DNA of 64,000 nucleotides, taken from Hyphomicrobiales bacterium (GTDB taxonomy: Bacteria > Pseudomonadota > Alphaproteobacteria > Rhizobiales > MH13). The position numbers were made by a program, and so were the translations under genes. The DNA lies in contig JAEPOK010000001.1 in the NCBI GenBank assembly GCA_017642935.1, positions 1,595,192 to 1,659,191 of the forward strand, read 5' to 3'. A model generated the notes under the pieces. It was not told where the DNA came from and did not search any database. It was given only the letters and a program-made list of their open reading frames with translations. Positions 34,133-43,045 of this stretch are shown piece by piece. How positions within the stretch are numbered: the stretch's first letter is position 1; each line of letters opens with the position of its first letter.

Positions 34133-35386
34133 ATGGCGCACCTTCCGGATTTTTGGGGCAGTTCTGACACGGCGTCCGGCGATGACGCCGGTTCAAGCGC
34201 TCGCCGGGATGAGATTGGGATGGCGACTGGTCCATCGATTGGCTCAACCGACGGTTCCACGCCAGCCGCCCGCCAGGCAACTGCCCGTCGCACCTCGCCT
34301 TTGGCCGGCGCAAACCTTTTGGGCGCAGTTTCCACCTTGCTGGCCCTGACGCCGCGCGGTCGTGGCGAAGAGCTCGCCCGCCTGACCGCACTGGCCCACG
34401 GCTATATCGGCATTGCGAGCGAAGAGGAGCTTGTCTCGCTCGCTAAAGCGGTGGCGGGCCGCGAGGATGTGAACAGCGGTCTGGCCGACCGTCTTGCACG
34501 GGCCAATGATCGCGCGGCGACCATTCTGATCCGCGCCAACCGTCTCGGCGATGAGACGATTGCCTACTTCCTGGAAGAGCGCGGCAACGATATCCGCGAA
34601 TTGATCGCACGCCATCACACGCTGCAGGGCAAGCACATCACTATGCTGGTTGCCGATGGCAATGGCGCAGTGTTGCAGGCGCTTCTCGACAATCGGCAAA
34701 CCGACTTCAGTGCCGATGCGCAGAAGATGGTGGAACGCAAGGCGGCCAAAGCGAACGAACCAGCGCCAGCGGTTCAACCTCCGGCACCTGCCGAGACGCC
34801 GCGCTCTTATCCAACCGGCACCGCCGATCCGCGACGCAGCGCTCAGGACTTCGCCAAACTGGACAGCGCCGGACGGCGCGCCGTCATGCGCCGCCTCGCC
34901 GAGGACCGACCTGGAACCGTCAGTCTGCAAGACGCACGCAAGGCACTCGACCCGACGCGCAACGATGCCGATCTGGCCTTTTTGACCGTGATTGCGCTGC
35001 GCGATTCCGACAAGCTTGCCGATCTGTTTGCCTCGACCCTCGACTTGGACCGCACGCTGGTTGGCAAACTGCTCGATGAAGCGGATGGCGATGCGCTGTT
35101 AGTGCTTGCCAAGGCCGCTGAGCTTTCCTCGACGGCCTTTGCCCGCATGCTGATCCTCGGCAAGACCGGTCTCACCGGCAGCCCGCGCGACACGTTCGCC
35201 CTGGTCGATCGGTTCAATGCCATGCCTGAAGCGACCGCACGGCTGATCGTTGGTGCGATGCGCGGCGAGACGCCGGCCCGTCAGCCGGAGCCGACCGCAA
35301 CGCAGCGTCCGCAGACGCGCTCTATTATGGAACTTGCAAGCACCAAGGCGCCCGCGCCGCAACAGGGCTTCCGCAAAGCAATCTGA
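34133..35386 (+). CDS. DUF2336-like helical repeat protein
   Basis: The 417-residue protein is helical throughout. Pairs of short amphipathic helices (LADRLARANDRAATILIRANRLG; IRELIARHHTLQGKHITMLVADGNGAVLQALLDN; FSADAQKMVERKA) recur, like the DUF2336 / HEAT-like family of alphaproteobacteria. The C-terminal part is rich in Pro/Ala/Gln, likely unstructured. There is no signal sequence, so it is probably cytoplasmic. The stop is only 2 bases from the stop of the convergent DUF1491 gene. Confidence 0.65.
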   Translation: MAHLPDFWGSSDTASGDDAGSSARRDEIGMATGPSIGSTDGSTPAARQATARRTSPLAGANLLGAVSTLLALTPRGRGEELARLTALAHGYIGIASEEELVSLAKAVAGREDVNSGLADRLARANDRAATILIRANRLGDETIAYFLEERGNDIRELIARHHTLQGKHITMLVADGNGAVLQALLDNRQTDFSADAQKMVERKAAKANEPAPAVQPPAPAETPRSYPTGTADPRRSAQDFAKLDSAGRRAVMRRLAEDRPGTVSLQDARKALDPTRNDADLAFLTVIALRDSDKLADLFASTLDLDRTLVGKLLDEADGDALLVLAKAAELSSTAFARMLILGKTGLTGSPRDTFALVDRFNAMPEATARLIVGAMRGETPARQPEPTATQRPQTRSIMELASTKAPAPQQGFRKAI

Positions 35387-35388
35387 GT

Positions 35389-35754
35389 TCAGGCATCAAC
35401 CGTCGGAACGAAAGCCCGCATCTTGCGGTCTTCGATATCGACCACCCAGACATCGGGATCAAAGCGCATCTGACGCTGCAAAGCGTCTTCAGCGGCCGCG
35501 CGGGTTGGCTCTGGCTCCAAGGGAATGGGCGCGAACAGACGGTTGCCGGTCAGCGCGGCATCGGCCGGCAAGGGTGCATCGTCCATTTGTGGCGGCGCGG
35601 GACCATAGAGCGCGACCTGACCGTCCAGGCCATCCACCAGAACGAAGATCGCGCCAGCTGTGTCGTCGCCATGGCGCGCCACCGTGGCATACGCCCCCTC
35701 GCCCTGGACACGTCGTACCAGCGCGCTGACGACGAAATCACTCGTGAGGCGCAT
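35389..35754 (-). CDS. DUF1491 family protein
   Basis: From the ATG at 35754 the protein has 121 residues and opens with MRLTSDFVVSALVRRVQGEG, the DUF1491 start, then AGAIFVLVDGLDGQVALYGPAP. The end is an RFDPDVWVVDIEDRKM segment. The family is small, cytoplasmic and of unknown role, confined to alphaproteobacteria as far as I know. It overlaps pssA by 17 bases, so it is translated from the same message. The frame upstream of 35754 is pssA shadow. Confidence 0.88.
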   Translation of the reverse strand: MRLTSDFVVSALVRRVQGEGAYATVARHGDDTAGAIFVLVDGLDGQVALYGPAPPQMDDAPLPADAALTGNRLFAPIPLEPEPTRAAAEDALQRQMRFDPDVWVVDIEDRKMRAFVPTVDA

Positions 35755-36565
35755 CGGTACGAACCGCCTTCTGGTCGAGCTTGCGAGCGTACCAGACACC
35801 GACCGGCAACGACGCCAAATAGGCAAACGACAGTCCAATCAGTACATGCCAAGTGAAGGCGACGAGCAACGCGATCATCGCAGCCGCGGCCACCATCAAA
35901 GGCAGGACGCTGTCAGAGGGGAGCCTCGCGCCCAACCGCTTGCCTGAGAACGTCGGTAAAGATGACACCATCAAGAGGCCGATGATGACGATGTAACCGG
36001 CGACGAGGATCGGCGATCCGGTGAGCCAGTCGCCGCCAAGCAGCGCAAAATACATCGGCAACAGAGCCAGCAAGGCGCCAGCAGGTGCGGGCACACCGGT
36101 GAAGAAATCGGCCTTGTGGTCAGGTCCTTCAACATCGAGCGCAGCATTGAAACGGGCCAATCGAAGCCCTGTGCAAATGGCGTAGAGCAGCGCGGCGATC
36201 CAACCCAGATTGTCGATGGCCGAAAGGGACGACTGGTAAAGAATGAGCGCCGGCGCGACGCCGAAATTGACAAAATCAGTGAGCGAGTCGAGCTCCGCGC
36301 CGAACCGGCTGGTGCCTTTCAGCATCCGCGCCAAGCGGCCGTCGAGGGCGTCCAGGAAGGCCGCCAGCAGGATGGCCATCATGGCCAGCTCCAAGCGGCC
36401 TTCCAGCGCCAACCGAATGGCGGTCAGCCCGGAGCACAGCGCCAGGAGCGTGACCATATTGGGCAGCACCATGCGCAGCGGCACACGGTTCAGCCGCCGC
36501 CAGCGTCGACCGCGCCTTGTGCCCGGCTTTCCGCCCGGCTCAAAGTCTTGGAACAAACCCGTCAT
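35738..36565 (-). CDS. pssA: CDP-diacylglycerol-serine O-phosphatidyltransferase
   Basis: The 275-residue enzyme makes phosphatidylserine from CDP-diacylglycerol and serine in the inner membrane, the step before Psd. The CDP-alcohol motif is complete: DGRLARMLKGTSRFGAELDSLTD, split here as DGRLAR then GAELDSLTD, with all Asp present. Six or so membrane helices follow. The start is the ATG at 36565 with AGG 7 bases before it. A 35-codon ORF ends in an ATGA overlap with this start and begins with the same ten residues as PssA. Confidence 0.95.
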   Translation of the reverse strand: MTGLFQDFEPGGKPGTRRGRRWRRLNRVPLRMVLPNMVTLLALCSGLTAIRLALEGRLELAMMAILLAAFLDALDGRLARMLKGTSRFGAELDSLTDFVNFGVAPALILYQSSLSAIDNLGWIAALLYAICTGLRLARFNAALDVEGPDHKADFFTGVPAPAGALLALLPMYFALLGGDWLTGSPILVAGYIVIIGLLMVSSLPTFSGKRLGARLPSDSVLPLMVAAAAMIALLVAFTWHVLIGLSFAYLASLPVGVWYARKLDQKAVRTDAPHE

Positions 36566-36669
36566 TTCAGCCTGCCCCGTCTAAGCTTGCCATCCAGGCG
36601 TCCATTTCTGTTGGCTCTGGCGCAAGCGCCAACCGCACTGGGCTCAAAATCTTGAAAAAGGCCAGTCAT
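36562..36669 (-). CDS. Small upstream ORF repeating the PssA N-terminus
   Basis: ATG at 36669 opens a 35-residue frame ending in TGA that overlaps the pssA ATG by 4 bases. Its first ten residues, MTGLFQDFEP, equal those of PssA, but six of nine codons after Met differ and all differences are synonymous (for example ACT/ACG, GGC/GGT, CTT/TTG). Beyond residue 10 the sequence is unrelated and basic (RANRNGRLDGKLRRGRLK). It starts 15 bases after the psd stop. It could be an old out-of-frame partial duplication (offset 104 bases) kept as a translated leader. Its binding site is weak. Confidence 0.6.
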   Translation of the reverse strand: MTGLFQDFEPSAVGACARANRNGRLDGKLRRGRLK

Positions 36670-36684
36670 GCGCGCGCCGTCATA

Positions 36685-37386
36685 TCAGCTCGTCCGGTGA
36701 AAGCGTTCGCCGGATGATGCCTGGCCGAAGCGGGCGATCACCGTCTCACCGGCCAGCGTGCGCTGATCCATGGCGACATCCACCTTCGCGCCCTCGGGCA
36801 GATAGACATCCACTCGGCTGCCAAAGCGGATCATCCCGATACGCTCGCCCGCCGTCACGCTGTCGCCTTCCGCGCTCCAAGCAAGGATGCGACGGGCGAC
36901 AAGACCTGCAATCTGAACGGCGGCCAGGGGACCATGCGGCGTCGAAAACACAAACCCGTTGCGCTCGTTCTTTTCGCTGGCCTTATCCAGATCGGCGCTG
37001 AAAAACGCGCCCTCTTTGTAGGCGACTTTAGTGATCGATCCAGAAACCGGCGCGCGGTTCACATGCACGTCGAACACGTTCATGAAAATCCCGACCATGC
37101 GCATTGGCTGATCGCCGAGACCCAATTCCGGCGGCGGCGCGCGATGGCCGACGAAACACACCCGGCCATCGGCAGGACTGATCACCAGGCTGTCGTCAAC
37201 CGGGGTCACGCGGGCCGGATCGCGGAAGAACAGAACGCACCAGATCGTCAGGCCAACACCGATCCAAAACAGGCTGATCGACAGAAACCCAAGCGCCAGC
37301 GACGCCAGCGCGAACAGACCGATGAACGGATAACCGGCGGGATTGATCGGCGGAATGGCGGTGCGGATAGACTGAATGATGCTCAT
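36685..37386 (-). CDS. psd: Phosphatidylserine decarboxylase
   Basis: The 233-residue proenzyme makes phosphatidylethanolamine. The self-cleavage site that yields the pyruvoyl group is Gly189-Ser190 in IRFGSRVDVYLPEG. FMNVFDVHVNRAPVSG and the catalytic region are normal for the short, type-A class. A membrane segment lies at about 20-50. It is followed by the small ORF and pssA, and sits 88 bases after the Atm1-type exporter gene, all on one strand. Confidence 0.95.
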   Translation of the reverse strand: MSIIQSIRTAIPPINPAGYPFIGLFALASLALGFLSISLFWIGVGLTIWCVLFFRDPARVTPVDDSLVISPADGRVCFVGHRAPPPELGLGDQPMRMVGIFMNVFDVHVNRAPVSGSITKVAYKEGAFFSADLDKASEKNERNGFVFSTPHGPLAAVQIAGLVARRILAWSAEGDSVTAGERIGMIRFGSRVDVYLPEGAKVDVAMDQRTLAGETVIARFGQASSGERFHRTS

Positions 37387-37474
37387 GGACGGGCGGAACT
37401 CACAACGCGAATGGGGGGATCGCCGGTCCTATCGGGTTCGGCGAGCCTTGTCGAGAAACAGAGCAAGACGCACG

Positions 37475-39409
37475 CTAAGCGCGGCTGAGCTCCCCGGCTC
37501 TCGGCCCCCGATCGATCACGCCTTCCACATCCTGGGCACGGGTTTCGGCCAGTTTCTTCTCCGCTTCGCTGGCCTCGCGCTGACGGTTCCACATGGTGGT
37601 GTAGAGCCCATTCATCGCCAGAAGCTGATCGTGGGTGCCACGCTCGGCGATCTCCCCGGCTTTGAGCACAATGATCTCGTCGGCGTCGATGACGGTCGAC
37701 AATCGGTGAGCAATGACCAGCGTGGTGCGGTCTTTGGAGACCACATCGAGGGCAGCCTGGATCTCTTTTTCGGTTTGCGTGTCGAGCGCTGAGGTCGCCT
37801 CGTCCAGGATCAAGATCGGCGGCGCTTTCAGCAGCGTTCGCGCAATCGCCACACGCTGTTTCTCACCACCGGAGAGTTTCAACCCACGCTCACCGACCTG
37901 GGTGTCAAACCCGTCGGGCAATTGCTCGATGAAATCGGCGATCTGGGCCATACGCGCCGCCTCGCGCACTTCAGCTTCGCTCGCCGACGGGCGGCCGTAA
38001 CAGATGTTGTAGGCGATGGTGTCATTGAACAGCACCGTGTCCTGCGGGACCATGCCGATCTGCTGGCGCAAGCTTGCCTGCGTCACCTCTTTCAGGTTTT
38101 GCCCATCGATGGTGATCGCGCCTTCGCTCACATCATAAAACCGATAGAGCAGTCGCGAGATCGTGGATTTGCCGGCACCCGATGGGCCGACCAGGGCGAC
38201 TTGCTTGCCGGCCGGCACGTCAAAGGAAATGCCCTTCAGGATCGGTCGGTTGGGATCATAGGAAAAGCGCACATCCTCAAAGCAGATCGCGCCACCATTC
38301 ACCTGCAGCGGGACCGCATTGGAACTGTCGGTAACCTCGGGGTTCTGGCGCAGCAGGTCGAACATGGTTTCAAGATCGACCAGGCCTTGCTTGATCTCGC
38401 GGTAAACAAAGCCAAGGAAGTTCATCGGCTGCCAAAGCTGCAGAAGCAGCGCGTTGATCATCACGAAGTCGCCGAGGGTCTGCGTGCCCGCCTGCACGGC
38501 CTGGGCCGACATGATCATGCAGACGACCAGCCCAACCGTGAAAATAAAGGTCTGGCCGAAGTTCAGCGTGGCCAGCGATGTGAAGGTCTGCGTTGCAGCC
38601 TTCTCATACTTGGCCATCGCGCCGTCAAACCGGCGGGCTTCCATGGCCTCATTGTTGAAATATTTCACCGTCTCGTAGTTCAGCATCGCGTCAACCGACT
38701 TGGTGTTGCTGTCGGTGTCGGCCTCGTTCATCGCCCGGCGAATGGCGATGCGCCAATCGCTGGCAACCTTGGTGAACCAAATGAACGCCACGACGATGGC
38801 GATCACGATTCCGGCATAGGTCCAATCGAACTGATAGGTCACAACGGCGATCATCAGCGCGAATTCCAGCAGCGTCGGCACCGCCGTCAGGATCAAGAAC
38901 CGAATGATGATCTCAATGCCCTTGGTGCCGCGCTCGATGATGCGCGACAGGCCGCCGGTGCGGCGCTGCAAGTGGAAGCGCAGCGACAGGCGGTGGATAT
39001 GGTTGAAGGTCTCGTTGGCCAGGCTGCGCACGGCGTGCTGGCCAACCTTGGCGAACAGCGCGTTGCGCAACTCGTTGAAGCCCACCATCATCAACCGGCC
39101 GACGCCATAGGCGATCACCAGCATCATCGGCACGATCAACCATTCAGGAATACTGGCAGGCGCGCCAAGCTCACCGGTCAAGGAATCCGTCAGCCATTTG
39201 TAGCTGTAGGGCACCAGAACGGTGACCAGCTTGGCGAGCACCAGAATGAAAAGCGCAATGTAGATGCGCATTTTGAGATCAGGCCGATCATGCGGCCATA
39301 TGTAGGGGAACAGGACACGCAGCGTGTCGCCCATCGCGCGGTCATCGACCGAGAGCGCGGGCTTTTCGCCCTGTTGTTTGTTTTGCGAGGTATCGGCGGC
39401 AATCGCCAT
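37475..39409 (-). CDS. Atm1/ABCB-type ABC exporter, fused permease and ATPase
   Basis: This 644-residue half-transporter has six membrane segments in residues about 40-330 and an ATPase domain after 370. Walker A is VGPSGAGKSTISRLL, signature LSGGEKQRVAIARTLL, Walker B LILDEATSALD, and H-loop AHRLST. The segment NYETVKYFNNEAMEARRFD is characteristic of the Atm1/HMT group, which exports glutathione-linked or metal-bound thiol compounds. It starts 5 bases after the stop of an ArsR-type gene, so the pair is likely a metal-responsive unit. Confidence 0.92.
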   Translation of the reverse strand: MAIAADTSQNKQQGEKPALSVDDRAMGDTLRVLFPYIWPHDRPDLKMRIYIALFILVLAKLVTVLVPYSYKWLTDSLTGELGAPASIPEWLIVPMMLVIAYGVGRLMMVGFNELRNALFAKVGQHAVRSLANETFNHIHRLSLRFHLQRRTGGLSRIIERGTKGIEIIIRFLILTAVPTLLEFALMIAVVTYQFDWTYAGIVIAIVVAFIWFTKVASDWRIAIRRAMNEADTDSNTKSVDAMLNYETVKYFNNEAMEARRFDGAMAKYEKAATQTFTSLATLNFGQTFIFTVGLVVCMIMSAQAVQAGTQTLGDFVMINALLLQLWQPMNFLGFVYREIKQGLVDLETMFDLLRQNPEVTDSSNAVPLQVNGGAICFEDVRFSYDPNRPILKGISFDVPAGKQVALVGPSGAGKSTISRLLYRFYDVSEGAITIDGQNLKEVTQASLRQQIGMVPQDTVLFNDTIAYNICYGRPSASEAEVREAARMAQIADFIEQLPDGFDTQVGERGLKLSGGEKQRVAIARTLLKAPPILILDEATSALDTQTEKEIQAALDVVSKDRTTLVIAHRLSTVIDADEIIVLKAGEIAERGTHDQLLAMNGLYTTMWNRQREASEAEKKLAETRAQDVEGVIDRGPRAGELSRA

Positions 39410-39414
39410 AGGGC

Positions 39415-39789
39415 TTACGCCTTCTTGAAGGATTGGGTGGCGGGCAGCGTTTCGGCTGCGCCAGACGTTTTCAGGGTCGAGAACGCATCTAAGGCGGCCG
39501 CAAGGGCGCTGGCGTTCACATTGAAGTAGCTTTCCACGCCGCAGGTCGTGCGGGTGACGAGCCCGGCATCTACCAACACGCGTAAATGCTGTGAGACGGT
39601 GGATTGGGCCAGGGTCATGTCACGCTGGGACAGGTCACGGACAAGGTGCCCGCAGCAGCAGCGCTCGGCCGATAAAGCGCGCAAAAGCGCAAGCCGCGCC
39701 GGATGGGCGAGCGCCTTGGCGGTGCGCGCCAGGGCCTCATCATCGGCTGCGCACGACACCCTGTATTGCGGTGGAGGTTTCATCGTCAT
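39415..39789 (-). CDS. ArsR/SmtB-family metalloregulator
   Basis: The 124-residue repressor has a winged helix ([30 protein letters not shown]). A cluster of cysteines in [14 protein letters not shown] lies in the helix region where ArsR-type sensors bind metal, and further Cys16-Ala-type and Cys(TTCGVE) positions are near. The operon with an Atm1-type exporter suggests it represses that gene until metal or thiol stress. The CCCG form is not a motif I can assign to one metal. Confidence 0.88.
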   Translation of the reverse strand: MTMKPPPQYRVSCAADDEALARTAKALAHPARLALLRALSAERCCCGHLVRDLSQRDMTLAQSTVSQHLRVLVDAGLVTRTTCGVESYFNVNASALAAALDAFSTLKTSGAAETLPATQSFKKA

Positions 39790-39880
39790 CTGCCGATGAA
39801 ATAGTCCCGCCGCATCAACGCGACAACCCCATGGGTAGTAACCCGTGGCCTAGCGCCCTTGGGTCGGCCGACGGTAAGGC

Positions 39881-41779
39881 CTAGTTTTGAACGACGTCCG
39901 GGCCGGGGATCTGGTCCGGTTCAAGCGCTTCAACGCCCGGCACTTCGCCCCACTCTTCCTGCGGTGTCGGCAGATCAAACACCTGACCGGGGAAGATCAA
40001 AGCAGGATCGCGGATTTGGTCGCGATTGGCATCATAAATCGACGTGTACCGGATGCCTTGACCGAAGACCCGGCGCGATAGGCGCCAAAGGTTGTCACCG
40101 CGGCGGATGATGACGCGTCCGGTGTCAAGCACGGACACGCGCTCGGTGTTCGTGGCCGCAGGCGTCGATGCTGCGACTTCAACATTGGATGCGGGTTCGC
40201 TCGCCGCTGTTTCGCTGGTGCTAGCGGGTGTGGTGGTCGGCGCCGTGGCCGCCGTTTCGGTCTCAGTGGTGGCCGACTCCGTTTCCGCTGTCTCCGTTGT
40301 CGTGCCTGCGGTCGTCGCACTGTCGGTGGCTGATTGGACCGCGTCTGCAACCTCGCTGGCGGTCTCAGCGATGGCATCACCTGCTGCTTCGGCCACGTCG
40401 GCGGCCGTTTCGCTCAAGCTTTCGGCGGCTCCTGAAGTGGCGTCGGCGACGGCCTCTCCGGCAGCTGATGCGGTTTCAGCAACCGTCTCAGCGGCCTCCG
40501 AAGCCGCGTCCGCAGCAACTGCAGCCATTTCGATGCCTGGCATTTCGAACGGAACTTCGGCACGGGCGATCACAGCGGCCGAGCCCGTGGCGAGCGCGTC
40601 GGCGCGGACGGTGACGTCGCCCGTGGCGTCGCGCAACGTGCCTTCAAAAAGATAACGGCCCTGCTCGCCGGTGATAGTTTCGCCAAGCAGTTCATTGTCC
40701 TGATAGAGGCGGATAATTGTGCCGGGAATGGAAGCCCCAGCGATCCAAATCTCCTGGCCTTCAAGCTCTATGGCGTCGACAACGACAAACGGAGAGACGA
40801 CATCGGTTTCAACTGTTGCCTCAGGCTCGGCGCGTGCAGCGGTATCAACTTCAGCAGTTGTTTCCGTCTCTGACGGAGTTGCATCGGCGGTTTCATCCGC
40901 TGCTGATGTTGGTTCGGCAACCGAAGCGACTTCCGTCGCGCCAGCCTCGGCCTCCGGTGCTTCCCGCTCGATGATTTCAACCGGCTCGCCTGGACGCAGC
41001 ACGCCGACAAGGAAACCGGCCTCATTGCCTTCCTCGGGCAGCACAAGCGCCACCTGCTCATCAGATTGCGCTTCGCGGTTACCGTCCGGATCGATCACGA
41101 CCACTTCCAGCGTTCCCTCACCGCTCGGCAGGGCCTCTTCTGGCACCAGCACGAAGTCTCCGCCCTCGGTTACTTCAGCTTCGGCGACGACCTCATTGTT
41201 GTAGACAAGGCCGACGCGTTCGCCTTGCGGCGCATTGCCGGCAATCAACACTTCACCAGAGGGCTCGACACGCACGACATCGAGAACCGGCGTCGTGCCA
41301 GGCTCAGAGGCGGTTTCGGGTAGGTCGCTGCCAAGGTTTTGCAGAACCTCTTGCGCGGCCTCTTCGGTGAGCATGGCCGTCTCGGTCATTTCGTCCGCCA
41401 TGGTCTCCGCCATGTCTTCGGTGGCTTCGCCGGCTGCCTCTGACGCCGAATCAGCTGTTTCCGTCGCAGTCTCCGTCACGGCGTCGGCGGCGCCTTCGGC
41501 CAAGTCGGTAACGGCGTCAACGGCGCTGTCAGCCGTTTCGGCGACGGCATCTGCGGCGCCTTCGGCCGTCTCGGCCATAGCCTCTGCAGCTTCTTCAACA
41601 GCGGTTTCAGCGGATTCAGGAACCAAAGCCAGAGCGTCGGACGGTTCAGCGCTTTCTTCCGCTGCCTGCTGCGTTGCAGCATTGCGATCAGCGAAATAAT
41701 CGCCCAGATACGTTGAACCGAGATAGAGCGCGCCACCAACCGCCAGCAGGGCCACAGCGCCTACGACACCAGAGTTCAT
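39881..41779 (-). CDS. LysM protein with alanine/glutamate/threonine-rich repeats
   Basis: From the ATG at 41779, preceded by GAAGGA, the protein has 632 residues. An N-terminal membrane anchor (VVGAVALLAVGGALYLG) is followed by a low-complexity helical stretch to about 140 (units such as AETAEGAADAVAETADS). A beta domain with two Ig-like modules comes next (about 150-410), then a second Ala/Glu/Thr stretch (410-540), and a C-terminal LysM (IIRRGDNLWRLSRRVFGQGIRYTSIYDANR), a peptidoglycan-binding fold. The whole protein thus looks like an envelope spacer anchored at both ends. Confidence 0.88.
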   Translation of the reverse strand: MNSGVVGAVALLAVGGALYLGSTYLGDYFADRNAATQQAAEESAEPSDALALVPESAETAVEEAAEAMAETAEGAADAVAETADSAVDAVTDLAEGAADAVTETATETADSASEAAGEATEDMAETMADEMTETAMLTEEAAQEVLQNLGSDLPETASEPGTTPVLDVVRVEPSGEVLIAGNAPQGERVGLVYNNEVVAEAEVTEGGDFVLVPEEALPSGEGTLEVVVIDPDGNREAQSDEQVALVLPEEGNEAGFLVGVLRPGEPVEIIEREAPEAEAGATEVASVAEPTSAADETADATPSETETTAEVDTAARAEPEATVETDVVSPFVVVDAIELEGQEIWIAGASIPGTIIRLYQDNELLGETITGEQGRYLFEGTLRDATGDVTVRADALATGSAAVIARAEVPFEMPGIEMAAVAADAASEAAETVAETASAAGEAVADATSGAAESLSETAADVAEAAGDAIAETASEVADAVQSATDSATTAGTTTETAETESATTETETAATAPTTTPASTSETAASEPASNVEVAASTPAATNTERVSVLDTGRVIIRRGDNLWRLSRRVFGQGIRYTSIYDANRDQIRDPALIFPGQVFDLPTPQEEWGEVPGVEALEPDQIPGPDVVQN

Positions 41780-41913
41780 CACATTTCCTTCACAAAGGCC
41801 GAGTCTCCCGGGTTTAGTACCGTTTTGCAGTGCACGCAAGGAACGCGGAACCGGCACGGGACCTAAGGATAACGGCGGTTGACGCTTGCTTTGGCCGGTG
41901 TCACTCAAGGGCC

Positions 41914-42519
41914 ATGAGCAAATTGACTTCAGTGTGCGTGTATTGCGGCTCACGCACCGGCCAAAATCCGGCCTATGAAACAGCCGCCCAAAACCTCGGC
42001 GAGGCTTTGGCGTCTTCCAACATACGGCTTGTCTATGGCGGCGGATCGGTCGGTCTGATGGGCACCGTTGCGCGCGCCTGTCTGGACGCAGGCGGCAAGG
42101 TGACCGGGGTTATCCCGCGCTTCCTGGAAGAGCGTGAGGTTATGCTGCGCCGCGTCGAAGATCTGGTGATCACCGACGATATGCATGAGCGCAAGCGCCG
42201 CATGTTCGACGAAGCCGATGCCTTTGTTGCCCTGCCCGGCGGCATTGGCACGCTGGAAGAGGTGGTCGAAATGATCACCTGGGCACAGCTCGGCCGCCAC
42301 AAAAAGCCAGTGCTGCTGGCCGATATTGGCGGGTTCTGGGCCCCGCTGACCGAGTTAATGGATCACATGATCGATGAGGGATTCATCACTCAGCAGACCA
42401 TGATCCGCTATCTCATCACCGAAGATGTCAGCGAGATCGTGCCAAAGCTACGCGATGAGGTCGCCGCGCTGTCAGAGGCAGCCTTGGAGGGCGACGAGGA
42501 CACGCTGGAGCGGTTGTAG
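41914..42519 (+). CDS. LOG-family Rossmann protein
   Basis: From the ATG at 41914 the protein has 201 residues. Opening SVCVYCGSRTG and the signature PGGIGTLEEVVEM define the LOG / TIGR00730 family, whose plant members release cytokinin from its riboside monophosphate. Bacterial members act as nucleotide 5'-monophosphate phosphoribohydrolases. The frame upstream of the ATG is open but has no binding site. It diverges from the LysM gene; the LysM start is 134 bases away. Confidence 0.92.
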   Translation: MSKLTSVCVYCGSRTGQNPAYETAAQNLGEALASSNIRLVYGGGSVGLMGTVARACLDAGGKVTGVIPRFLEEREVMLRRVEDLVITDDMHERKRRMFDEADAFVALPGGIGTLEEVVEMITWAQLGRHKKPVLLADIGGFWAPLTELMDHMIDEGFITQQTMIRYLITEDVSEIVPKLRDEVAALSEAALEGDEDTLERL

Positions 42520-42525
42520 ACCTAC

Positions 42526-43041
42526 TCACACCCAGAGCTTGGGGTTGTCCCATACCGGGGGCACTTTCAACTGCCCCTCGCCCAAATTCTCATCGCCCAA
42601 GGCCAAGGATTGCCAAGCGCCCGCCCACTCGTCCGGCAAGGGATGCGGCGGGGATAGGTTTGGCTCGGCCACGAATCCGAAACGGCCGTAATAGGCTGGG
42701 TCACCAAGAACCAGAACGCCAGCGACACCCTGTTTGCGCAGGCGCGCCAACCCTTCGCGGACCAAGGCCCCGCCCCAACCTTGCTTCTGCCATTTTGGGT
42801 GGATCGCCAGCGGGCCGAGCAAAGCAAGCGGCCGGCGATCGTCAGAAATGGTGCATGGCGTGAAGGCGACGTGCCCAATGATCGCGTCGGACTGGTCAAG
42901 CACCAGGGACAGCACATCGGGCTCCACCTCTAGGCTGCGCATCAAGGCGAGCAAATCCTCATCTGGAAAGGCTGCGGGGTAGAGCGCTTCTAGCCCTGGA
43001 AGGTCTGTCGGTTTGCTTTCGCGCGCCATCGGGCAGGTCAT
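42526..43041 (-). CDS. GNAT acetyltransferase (YhbS-like)
   Basis: The 171-residue enzyme has the acetyl-CoA binding motif QKQGWGGALV and the second half LGDPAYYGRFGF, which matches YhbS-like N-acetyltransferases. The substrate is unknown. An alternative start at residue 5 is possible. The gene follows cimA with a 4-base gap and is probably transcribed with it. It runs convergent to the LOG gene, whose stop is 6 bases away. Confidence 0.88.
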   Translation of the reverse strand: MTCPMARESKPTDLPGLEALYPAAFPDEDLLALMRSLEVEPDVLSLVLDQSDAIIGHVAFTPCTISDDRRPLALLGPLAIHPKWQKQGWGGALVREGLARLRKQGVAGVLVLGDPAYYGRFGFVAEPNLSPPHPLPDEWAGAWQSLALGDENLGEGQLKVPPVWDNPKLWV

Positions 43042-43045
43042 GGGA

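Noticed and set aside
37922-39529. Long plus-strand open frame (535 codons) opposite the Atm1-type exporter
   Set aside because: The opposite strand has full ABC transporter motifs; this frame reads as His- and Gln-rich shadow.
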